NCBI GenBank assembly: GCA_910585935.1
Contig: CAJUHN010000087.1
Span: 1 to 13,522, forward strand
Origin: an uncultured Lachnospiraceae bacterium
GTDB lineage: Bacteria > Bacillota > Clostridia > Lachnospirales > Lachnospiraceae
DNA length: 13,522 nucleotides
Direction of reading: 5' to 3'
Numbering within the stretch: the first letter of the stretch is position 1; every line of letters starts with the position of its first letter. The notes below the pieces were generated by a model that saw nothing but the letters and a program-made list of their open reading frames with translations, was not told the DNA's origin and searched no databases. The position numbers and the translations under genes were made by a program. Below, piece by piece: positions 1-5,990 of this stretch.

Positions 1-1
1 G

Positions 2-1438
2 TATAAAAACAGGTTCAGCAAGCGTTGGCAGTATTATGTCTGGATAATTGTTGCGCTGCGGTTTCTGCTTCCCTTTACTCCCGATACTACGATTGTTGGG
101 AGTCTGTTTGAAAAATTCGATACAGCAGCAATAACGAATGAAATCCCTACAAGCCCCAATGTACCTGTTTCTGTCAATCTAGGTAACAACGAAGCAGAGC
201 CGATACAGACAAACAGGGATATGACCGCCGCTGTCATGCTTGAACCATTTAGCAAATATGTCTGCCTGGTTTTTATCTGGTCAGTATTGGCACTGGTTTT
301 ATTTGTCCGTAAGATAACGGTTTATCAAGGATTTATCCAATACATCAAAGCAGGCAACACAGAGGTATCGGATATAAAGATTTTGAATCTGCTATCTGAT
401 TGTGAAGAAAAACTAAATATTAAGACAAGAGTTGAATTATCCTATAATTCGTTGATTGTTTCCCCTATTATGATTGGATTCTTTCGACCAAGAATTGTTT
501 TGCCTGTCCATGAATTGGGAGATAAAGAGCTGTCTTATATCTTTGTGCATGAACTAAACCACTACAAACAGGGGGATATGTTTTACAAATGGCTGATACA
601 GATTGTTGTGTGCGCCCATTGGTTCAATCCTTTTGTATATCTGCTGGAAAAGGAAGTGAATAAATCTTGTGAATTGTCATGTGATGAAAAAGTCATAGCT
701 GTACTTGATGACAAAGCAAAGCGTGAGTATGGGGACACATTGATTTCCTTTTTGAAATCAAACAATCTCTACAAAAGTTCTTTGGCTTCCGTCACTTTGA
801 CAGAGGGAGCAGAACAGCTAAAAGAAAGGTTAGGTGCTATTATGAATTTTAAGAAGAAAAGCAAAGCACTGCGGATTTTAACAGATGTATTGACAGTGGG
901 AATCATTTTTGCAGCAATATTCGTTGGCAATTATCATGAAGCAAGCGCATCTATGCCTGCTAACATAGATAACGATTTATCGATACAGTCTGATGATATG
1001 CCAGCAATGGAAACCCTAGAGCTTAAAGGAACAACATATTATTTGGTTTTTAACGAAGCCCAACTCAGAGCGATTGGAACAGATGAGTATGGCATGGATC
1101 AAAATTATATGCAACAGGCTGATATTCAATTATCCACAGACGAATGGATACCCATTGGAACATGGGACAATCCATTTACTGGTACTTTTACTGGTAATGG
1201 TTTTGAAATTGTAGGGCTTACCATGACCGACCCAGATGCAGAGATTATAGGGCTATTTGGTGTTTCCAAAAATGCTCATATCTATAATGTTATTTTGCGA
1301 GATTATGACATCACGAGCGCGGGTAGAAATATTACAGGAAAATCGGTTGGAGCAATTCTTGCGATTGGACAAGGAAGCCGTTCTTATGATAATTTTGTCT
1401 ATCCAAAAGAAATAGATTACGATGAAATTTTTGATTGA
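2..1438 (+). CDS. BlaR1-type M56 metallopeptidase with GLUG-like C-terminal region (5' end outside window)
   Basis: The frame is open from the left edge, so the start lies upstream; the ATG at 221 is internal. The first residues read KRWQYYVWIIVALRFLLPF, a typical membrane segment of BlaR1/MecR1-like proteins. A second membrane segment is near 265-310. The zinc-protease motif HELNH is at 548-562, followed by CELSCDE near 670-690, both hallmarks of peptidase family M56. A third membrane segment (about 875-925) precedes an outside domain. That tail contains IGTWDNPFTGTFTGNGFEI and GLFG...IYNVILRDYDI, which resemble GLUG/beta-helix repeats rather than the penicillin-binding domain of BlaR1. In the family, the membrane protease senses an outside signal and cleaves a cytoplasmic repressor; no BlaI-like repressor is in the window. 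A coding scrap at 1563-1658 suggests the C-terminus may once have been longer. The family call is secure; the ligand is unknown. Confidence 0.85.
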   Translation, partial: YKNRFSKRWQYYVWIIVALRFLLPFTPDTTIVGSLFEKFDTAAITNEIPTSPNVPVSVNLGNNEAEPIQTNRDMTAAVMLEPFSKYVCLVFIWSVLALVLFVRKITVYQGFIQYIKAGNTEVSDIKILNLLSDCEEKLNIKTRVELSYNSLIVSPIMIGFFRPRIVLPVHELGDKELSYIFVHELNHYKQGDMFYKWLIQIVVCAHWFNPFVYLLEKEVNKSCELSCDEKVIAVLDDKAKREYGDTLISFLKSNNLYKSSLASVTLTEGAEQLKERLGAIMNFKKKSKALRILTDVLTVGIIFAAIFVGNYHEASASMPANIDNDLSIQSDDMPAMETLELKGTTYYLVFNEAQLRAIGTDEYGMDQNYMQQADIQLSTDEWIPIGTWDNPFTGTFTGNGFEIVGLTMTDPDAEIIGLFGVSKNAHIYNVILRDYDITSAGRNITGKSVGAILAIGQGSRSYDNFVYPKEIDYDEIFD

Positions 1439-1495
1439 GATTTGAAATGTTACAGTTTCTCTGAATTATAAAAGTACAACCGTAAACCATGCAAT

Positions 1496-1556
1496 GTCCT
1501 ATGTGGGAGAAAGGGGGAATATACCTCAAAACCGAATAACCCCCGCTACATAGGAC
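1496..1556. repeat. Inverted repeat / stem-loop
   Basis: GTCCTATGT at 1496-1504 pairs exactly with ACATAGGAC at 1548-1556. Inside it, GGGGG at 1513-1517 can pair with CCCCC at 1540-1544, leaving a 22-nt AT-rich loop. There is no T-run after the stem on either strand, so it does not look like a simple terminator. It could be the end of a small mobile element, a structured RNA or a protein-binding site. Confidence 0.5.
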
Positions 1557-1562
1557 GGCACA

Positions 1563-1658
1563 CCAAGACAGGAAATCTATGAAGTTTCCTACAGCCATGT
1601 TTATTCTGGGGGAAAGAAATATGATGCGAATGGTGAAGAAGGAGCAACGGATAAATAA
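1563..1658 (+). pseudogene. Possible C-terminal coding remnant
   Basis: This 31-codon stretch ends in TAA and reads PRQEIYEVSYSHVYSGG at its start, with ordinary amino-acid composition. It has no start codon with a ribosome binding site, and a TAG lies just upstream in frame at 1551. It could be the detached C-terminus of the preceding M56 protein, separated by an insertion carrying the 1496-1556 stem-loop. This is an inference from position and composition only. Confidence 0.3.
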
Positions 1659-1769
1659 ATATAAAGAAAAATGGTGCGCATAGAAAAATACCTACATCTC
1701 AAATCGAAATGCAGGCATCACCAGCACTAAATTTTAGATATTTCACCTGTCTACTTGACAAGGGGCATA

Positions 1770-1973
1770 TCAGGGAAAAAGTTGAAACAATTCCCTCATA
1801 AAGTTCTCGCCGTACTCCTCCGGTTTTTCCACCCCCAGATCGGTCAAAATCTTTGGAGGCAAATCGCGACCATAGGAGAAATCTAGGTACACAATCCCCA
1901 TTCTATGTCCGGTCTGGATAGTCGAAACGGATAGTGAAATGTCTATTGTTTTTCTCTCTTTGGTATGATACAA
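1770..1973 (-). CDS. Hypothetical protein or gene fragment, 67 codons
   Basis: I do not recognise this protein. It has a plausible mixed composition, with the segment YLDFSYGRDLPPKILTDLG followed by an acidic helical tail ending in LFQLFP. There is no clear ribosome binding site at the ATG at 1973, so it may be a piece of a longer gene whose 5' part has been lost. No membrane segment or cysteine motif is visible. It stands alone between two plus-strand genes, in a region full of gene fragments. Confidence 0.3.
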   Translation of the reverse strand: MYHTKERKTIDISLSVSTIQTGHRMGIVYLDFSYGRDLPPKILTDLGVEKPEEYGENFMRELFQLFP

Positions 1974-2095
1974 TTTTCCTTATACTGAATGGCAAGGGGA
2001 TATAAACACTCAAAGAATAAAATTCTTAATTTTATTAGTGCTGAGGTGATTTTGGTAAAACCGACACTATTATTTTATAAAGGAAAGGAATTTAT

Positions 2096-2824
2096 ATGAA
2101 ACAAGGATGGAATTCAATTTTAACAAAAATAGAACAAGATAATAGCAATTCTTTTATTGGGGGAAAACCATGTATTCCTAAAGATGAACTTTTACCTATA
2201 TGTAAAATTTGTGGAGAACCACTTACATTTTTTTTTCAGATAGCTTTTCCACAAGGACATATGTGGGAAGGAAAATCTTTAGCATTTTTTTACTGTACAT
2301 GTACATGTCATAAGCATGATGATATGCAGAAATTTCCTCCTTCTATACATACGGGAACTAAAAATGACTTATTTTGTATACCTGATGGAGAGATAGATCC
2401 TGAAACATATCAGACATTATTCAGAGTCATCTTTTTTGATACTGTAGATGGAGTGTTAAGAGAGGATTATAAAGAAAAAGTAACATATCAAAAGATTGAT
2501 TGGAAATCCAGTAAGAAAAAAAATAGGAAGATACCAATAATTGTTGCGGGAGAAGCTATTTGGTCAAAAGAGTTTGGAATGGAACGTCCTATCTCTTATG
2601 AGGGAAAAGATATGGAGTTAGTTTTACAAGTAGCAGATTATTTTAATTTTGAAAAGCTTGATGATGCATCACCTGAGATGGAGGAAACTTATGAAAAGAA
2701 TAATCCTTTTATATCAAGAAAAGAAAATAACTATACTTTCTTTTTTGAATTTAATAGAGTATATCTTTGGGGGACAGTAGAAAAAGAACATCCTTCGTTT
2801 TGGTTAAATGTACAATGTTTTTAA
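2096..2824 (+). CDS. DUF1963 (YwqG)-like protein
   Basis: This is a 242-aa soluble protein with no signal peptide. The ribosome binding site AAAGGAAAGGA lies just before the ATG. Near residues 22-55 it has FIGGKPCIPKDELLP, then CKICGEPLTFFFQIAFP, the layout of the DUF1963/YwqG family (a GG-x-P loop, then a strand ending in a QI/QL pattern). Cysteine pairs C-x2-C near residue 37 and a YCTCTCH cluster near residue 66 could bind metal. The family has no settled reaction; members are often found near toxin/immunity or defence genes, which is background and not shown here. The gene is clearly more AT-rich than the relaxase genes to the right, which suggests separate acquisition. It ends where the minus-strand parA fragment ends (overlap 2821-2824), so the two are tail to tail. 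Confidence 0.55.
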   Translation: MKQGWNSILTKIEQDNSNSFIGGKPCIPKDELLPICKICGEPLTFFFQIAFPQGHMWEGKSLAFFYCTCTCHKHDDMQKFPPSIHTGTKNDLFCIPDGEIDPETYQTLFRVIFFDTVDGVLREDYKEKVTYQKIDWKSSKKKNRKIPIIVAGEAIWSKEFGMERPISYEGKDMELVLQVADYFNFEKLDDASPEMEETYEKNNPFISRKENNYTFFFEFNRVYLWGTVEKEHPSFWLNVQCF

Positions 2825-3229
2825 AAATACAAAGTTTCGGATTGATGCCGCTTTACCTTGCCTATGGTCTTGATAAGCTGCTCCAAGCCTTTCACGGTCA
2901 GATATGCCTGAACCGGAATAAGTATGCTGTCAGCGCAGACAAAGGCGTTTATGGTAATCATGCCCAAAGAGGACATACAGTCGATTAAAATGTAATCATA
3001 ACCGTCCTTTATCCTGTCCACATAAGAACGCAACATAATCTCCCAGCATCACGTTCACAAAGGAAACCTCCAGACCAGACAGCTCAATGTTCCCCGACAT
3101 CAAATCAATACCTTCCTCATGCTTTAAGATACCGTAATTCTCCTTCCATTTCTTTATGTTCCTCGCTTGCAAAACCATGTGTGTGTTGTTGATACTCTGC
3201 GCCCCTGCTCTTAACACTGTATTGTTCAT
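2821..3229 (-). pseudogene. parA: parA-like partition ATPase, frameshifted fragment
   Basis: Two reading frames together encode the central part of a ParA/Soj ATPase. The upstream frame (from an ATG at 3229 with AAGGAGA seven bases before it) reads YGILKHEEGIDL then GNIELSGLEVSFVNVMLG. The frame changes near 3025-3040, and the next part reads DRIKDGYDYILIDC (Walker B region), then INAFVCADSILIPVQA and KGLEQLIKTIGKVKR. The N-terminal Walker A (KGGxxKT) is absent and the C-terminal third is missing; the reading frame runs into unrelated sequence before the stop at 2821. ParA proteins segregate plasmids or chromosomes and are common on conjugative elements, so this is probably a relic of an older plasmid or ICE backbone. 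Confidence 0.75.
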
Positions 3230-3281
3230 ACATGAATCTCCTTCATTAAAGATATTGAATAAAAAAAAGGAATAAACCTCG

Positions 3282-3329
3282 AAATAGGGTCTATTCCCAA
3301 ACATCGAACAAGGGAAAGCGTATTGCTTT
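3282..3329. repeat. 48 bp direct repeat, copy 1
   Basis: The 48 bases here are identical to 5790-5837. This copy ends inside the left half of a hairpin (the right arm after GCTTT is replaced by unrelated sequence), whereas copy 2 keeps the whole hairpin. The copies are about 2.5 kb apart in the same orientation and bracket the IS3 remnant, antiporter and HD segment. Confidence 0.9.
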
Positions 3330-3529
3330 GCTGGGTCGCTGGACGCTGCATCCTCCCACATGATATCCAGCGCATAGTTTAGGTCTGTCTGGTAAAAGGC
3401 GGTTTTCTACTTCACAATCTGGGGCAGGACGGTTTAACTTCCGCAGCCTGTGCGACAATAGAATACCGTCTTTCCCTTGGAGCGTGTCGCCGTCTGTCTT
3501 TATGGCAATTATGGCAATAAATCTCATCC

Positions 3530-3861
3530 TCAGGTTTTTGCTGACTTCCAACGGCTCGCTGCGAAAAAAGCGCTTGTTTCTGCTAAGAACGCATTTTCCT
3601 CTTTTAAACGAGCTATTTCTTTCGCCTGTTCCCGGTTTTGCTGTCTGAGTTTCTGCACCTCCTCGGTAAGACTCATGATCGTATCTGGTGTCTGAGTTCC
3701 TGGTCACAGATCTAACAGGGCATCTTTAGTCCGCTTATTCCATCCATAGAGGGTATCGATATGAACTCTAGTTCCTTCGCAGCTTTGCTGAACCCGATTT
3801 CCCTTCCCAGCTTTACAGCCTGAATTTTGAACTCCTTGTCATAAACCTTTTTCTGCGTCAT
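3530..3861 (-). pseudogene. IS3-family transposase orfA, frameshifted with internal stop
   Basis: The product begins MTQKKVYDKEFKIQAVKL and continues EIGFSKAAKEL, the N-terminal helix-turn-helix of IS3-type OrfA. After KEL the frame breaks near 3785-3790 and continues in another frame as HIDTLYGWNKRTKDALLDL, then an in-frame TGA, then SLTEEVQKLRQQNREQAKE and ARLKEENAFLAE, the usual leucine-zipper coiled coil. The end FFAASRWKSAKT followed by TGA at 3530 matches the normal end of OrfA. OrfA binds the IS ends and makes a frameshift fusion with OrfB, the DDE transposase. With one frameshift and one nonsense codon, this copy is dead. Confidence 0.8.
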
Positions 3862-3943
3862 TTTACAAACTCTATTTTCACTTCTTTCTTTATAAATCTG
3901 TGAAATGGATATATCAAGTAATATCATACAACTTCATTATGAT

Positions 3944-4912
3944 TCACAGTAAATAAATAAAATATCCCAAATATCCAAGCAACAACAAGCCACCCTCCAC
4001 ACGGTTTAAGCTCTTTCCACTGAAAGAGAAAATCCACAACAGCACTCCTGCTGCCACAGCCACAATGAAATCCACTATAAATTTGCTCTCGAAAACTACT
4101 GGTGTAATCAACGCAGATGTTCCTACCACAAAAAGGATATTGAAGATATTGCTTCCCACAATATTTCCGATTGCAATATCCGCACTGCCTTTTCTCGCTG
4201 CTGAAACAGATGTAAACAATTCTGGCAGAGATGTTCCCAGTGCCACAATCGTAAGCCCTATAAACCTCTCACTCAGACCTATGATCCTCGCTATCGCTGT
4301 TGCTGCATCCACAGTGACGCTGCTGCCAATTACAATAAGCGCAAGACCAACAACCGTGAATAAAAATAGCATTGCCATACTTTTTTCCTTTTTATCCCCT
4401 CCTTTTTCTAAAATTTCTCCCTCATCGTCCTCTAAATTACTGTCAGCACCTTTTTTTGCCATCTTTAAAAGATAAAAAAGATACAATAGAAAAACAACCC
4501 ACAATCCGACTCCTTCCAGTCTTGCAATTTCATTTCCCACATATCCCATACAAAGAAGGATTAACATTATCACAATCATAAAAGGCATTTCATATTTTAT
4601 AGTCGAAGATGCAACAGGAACTATCTTTTTTGTCAAAAATGCTGTAAGACCTAAGATGATAAAAATATTCAAAATATTACTTCCTGCCACATTTCCAATA
4701 GTAATACCTGCATTCCCCTTAAGCGCCGCCGAGATGCTTACCGCAGCCTCAGGAGCGCTTGTTCCCATAGCAACAATGGTAAGCCCGACCACAAGCTGCG
4801 GAATCCCAAACCTTGAAGCAATACCTGACGAACCATCCACAAAGAAATCTGCGCCCTTAATAAGCATCGTAAACCCTACGACCAATAAAAATATCTGTAA
4901 GACAGTTTCCAT
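3944..4912 (-). CDS. Sodium/calcium antiporter (CaCA family, YrbG-like)
   Basis: This 322-aa integral membrane protein exchanges Na+ (or H+) for Ca2+ across the cytoplasmic membrane. It has the two inverted alpha repeats of the family: residues 43-86 with GTSAPE (50-55) and GNVAGSNILNI, and residues 219-262 with GTSLPE (226-231) and GNIVGSNIFNI. These supply the ion-binding acidic and hydroxyl residues. About ten hydrophobic segments are visible, split by a charged cytoplasmic loop (about 151-178). I chose the ATG at 4912 because GGAGG lies eight bases before it; a GTG at 4936 gives an eight-residue longer frame without such a site. The broken HD gene ends 45 bp upstream on the same strand, so the two were probably an operon. 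The IS3 relic abuts the stop codon. Length and motifs are normal, so the gene is probably functional. Confidence 0.93.
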   Translation of the reverse strand: METVLQIFLLVVGFTMLIKGADFFVDGSSGIASRFGIPQLVVGLTIVAMGTSAPEAAVSISAALKGNAGITIGNVAGSNILNIFIILGLTAFLTKKIVPVASSTIKYEMPFMIVIMLILLCMGYVGNEIARLEGVGLWVVFLLYLFYLLKMAKKGADSNLEDDEGEILEKGGDKKEKSMAMLFLFTVVGLALIVIGSSVTVDAATAIARIIGLSERFIGLTIVALGTSLPELFTSVSAARKGSADIAIGNIVGSNIFNILFVVGTSALITPVVFESKFIVDFIVAVAAGVLLWIFSFSGKSLNRVEGGLLLLGYLGYFIYLL

Positions 4913-4957
4913 GTCTTCAACCTCCAATCTTTTCACTTAACCATTTTGGCATAATCT

Positions 4958-5374
4958 TTACAAGACCTTGCTGCCGTTTCGCATCAGCTTAAACCGCACG
5001 CCTAAAAATTCTCAGTATGACGACACATCTGTTTTGTCCGCAATGATAAGCGCCGCTGAAACTGCACTGATGGTTTCACCTGTCGATTCATCATGATTAC
5101 TGATGCAGGTTACTATTTCAATTCTATTCTCTACCGACAATTCATATCTTCTTAGGATTTCATTTGCTAAAATTCCGCTATATTCTGCGTGGTGAGAACG
5201 ATTGATGGTATTTTCGATATCATGCATAACCCCTGCCACTTTTCCCAACATCTGTGTATGTTCATCATACCCAAATTCTTTTAGTATCCATGTTGTCTTT
5301 TCTGCCACAAGGGCTGTGTGGACTTCTGAATGGTCTGTATAATCCAAAACACCTAAGTTCGCATTGCCCCTACT
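4958..5374 (-). pseudogene. HD-domain phosphohydrolase, truncated and internally deleted
   Basis: The readable part runs GNANLGVLDYTDHSEVH, then VAGVMHDIENTINRSHHAEY (the HD pair in the metal-binding motif), then NHDESTGETISAVSAALI and ADKTDVSSY, ending in TGA at 5012. In this HD family the protein normally continues for roughly 60-70 residues after DKTDV. Here, directly after the stop and in the same frame, comes FLGVRFKLMRNG ending at 4958, which looks like the normal C-terminus. So the middle of the C-terminal part is deleted. The N-terminus is also missing: a TAG at 5375-5377 stops the frame just before GNANLG. The HDIGN motif has become HDIEN. The gene probably encoded a nucleotide or phosphate hydrolase co-transcribed with the antiporter. 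Confidence 0.7.
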
Positions 5375-5500
5375 CTAAGCAATAAATATCTTCGTTCCGA
5401 CTCTCAGCTTACTCATCAGATTCACATCTGCCCTGTCATCTTCTTCATACATTACATCAATACCATTTTTCGTTGCTCTAAAAGAGAGCATTTTCTGCAT
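5375..5500 (-). CDS. Small ORF, 41 codons, probably a gene fragment
   Basis: The frame reads MQKMLSFRATKNGIDVMYEE, then DDRADVNLMSKLRVGTKIFI, and ends in TAG. It is in the same frame as the HD pseudogene directly downstream, so the TAG may interrupt one former gene. No good ribosome binding site precedes the ATG. I do not recognise the sequence; it is most likely decaying coding DNA. Confidence 0.25.
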   Translation of the reverse strand: MQKMLSFRATKNGIDVMYEEDDRADVNLMSKLRVGTKIFIA

Positions 5501-5558
5501 CTAATTGTGAGAACTTAATAATGTCATTAATCAGGGTAAGCCGTCTTTTCCTTAACCT
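5478..5558 (-). pseudogene. Histidine-kinase-like helix remnant
   Basis: A 26-codon stretch reads RRLTLINDIIKFSQLDAEN and then stops at TAG. This resembles the second helix of the dimerisation domain in sensor histidine kinases (RLLTLINDIIKLSQLDE in many Firmicutes proteins). Nothing else of a kinase is visible on either side. The match is short, so this is a tentative call. Confidence 0.4.
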
Positions 5559-5789
5559 GTAGACAGTTCAAAATAACCAGACAGTCCACAAGAGAGAGCC
5601 TTAAAAATTTTACGCTTACCAAAGGATGTCTTATTATAGCCGACTGCACATGATGATACTGCCAGATATTCAGACGATATCGTTTGATATATTGGAACTG
5701 CTAAAAATGTCATATATTGAAAAGCGAAAAACCGTCCGACAACAACTTTTATACTTCTTGTAAAGTTAATGCATATGGGAACGCTCCCA

Positions 5790-5837
5790 AAATAGGGTCT
5801 ATTCCCAAACATCGAACAAGGGAAAGCGTATTGCTTT
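5790..5837. repeat. 48 bp direct repeat, copy 2
   Basis: These bases are identical to 3282-3329. Copy 2 continues into a complete hairpin (5818-5842) that is cut in copy 1. Upstream of it the sequence TGGGAACGCTCCCA (5777-5790) is a further small inverted repeat. Confidence 0.9.
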
Positions 5838-5842
5838 CCCTT
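5818..5842 (-). terminator. Perfect 10 bp hairpin, terminator-like
   Basis: AAGGGAAAGC at 5818-5827 and GCTTTCCCTT at 5833-5842 are exact reverse complements around a 5-nt loop. On the minus strand it lies just downstream of the coding remnant that stops at 5850, the right place for a terminator. The T-rich tail is weak, so it could also be an element end. Confidence 0.5.
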
Positions 5843-5849
5843 GCAGAAC

Positions 5850-5987
5850 TTATATATAGACTTTTACCACAATATCCTTAAATCTGTTAGCCTTTGTGTA
5901 CTCTGGACGTTCAGCCATAAATGCCCTTACATCCTCTCTAAATACCGTTAAGATACAAAAGTAAATATATTTATTGTTGTCTACTTG
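5850..5987 (-). pseudogene. 3' end of an unknown gene at the edge of the mobile element
   Basis: The frame reads FREDVRAFMAERPEYTKANR then FKDIVVKVYI and stops at TAA (5850), followed by a hairpin. The composition looks like a real protein C-terminus, but I do not recognise the family. The frame is open upstream to the stop codons that end the recombinase gene, so the 5' part is absent. A large serine recombinase commonly sits just inside one end of its element, so this may be the 3' half of the gene the element integrated into. Confidence 0.4.
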
Positions 5988-5990
5988 TTA

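Larger units (their letters stand above)
1439..1769. other. 331 bp gap after the M56 gene holding a stem-loop and a coding remnant
   Basis: No complete gene is seen. The stretch contains the inverted repeat at 1496-1556, a short open stretch at 1563-1658, and AT-rich sequence to 1769. The segment 1748-1760 (TGTCTACTTGACA) is a small interrupted palindrome; its first ten bases recur at 5978-5987. Confidence 0.6.
3282..3943 (-). mobile_element. Degenerate IS3-family insertion sequence remnant
   Basis: The remnant holds a recognisable but broken orfA (3530-3861) and almost none of orfB. After the orfA stop there are only about 250 bp of scrambled sequence before the 48 bp repeat, where a full orfB would need about 850 bp. 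The outer end seems to lie right at the stop codon of the antiporter gene, where the minus strand reads TGTGAATCATAATGAAG; a TG-first end fits the family, but no matching inverted end was found. It cannot move by itself. Confidence 0.6.
5501..5849. other. 349 bp without a convincing gene
   Basis: Apart from the kinase-like scrap (to 5558), the second copy of the 48 bp repeat and its hairpin, I see no supported gene. An 86-codon minus-strand frame (5552-5812) starts inside the repeat, lacks a ribosome binding site and resembles nothing I know. Confidence 0.5.

Noticed and set aside
3291..3707. 138-codon minus-strand frame over the IS3 remnant
   Set aside because: It is the wrong frame of the decayed orfA/orfB; the recognisable OrfA residues are in another frame.
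4065..4475. 136-codon plus-strand frame
   Set aside because: It lies opposite the second half of the antiporter gene, whose alpha repeats are unmistakable.
1748..5987. Shared TGTCTACTTG at 1748-1757 and 5978-5987 as element ends or att sites
   Set aside because: A 10 bp match within AT-rich DNA of this length can occur by chance, and the flanking bases do not match further.
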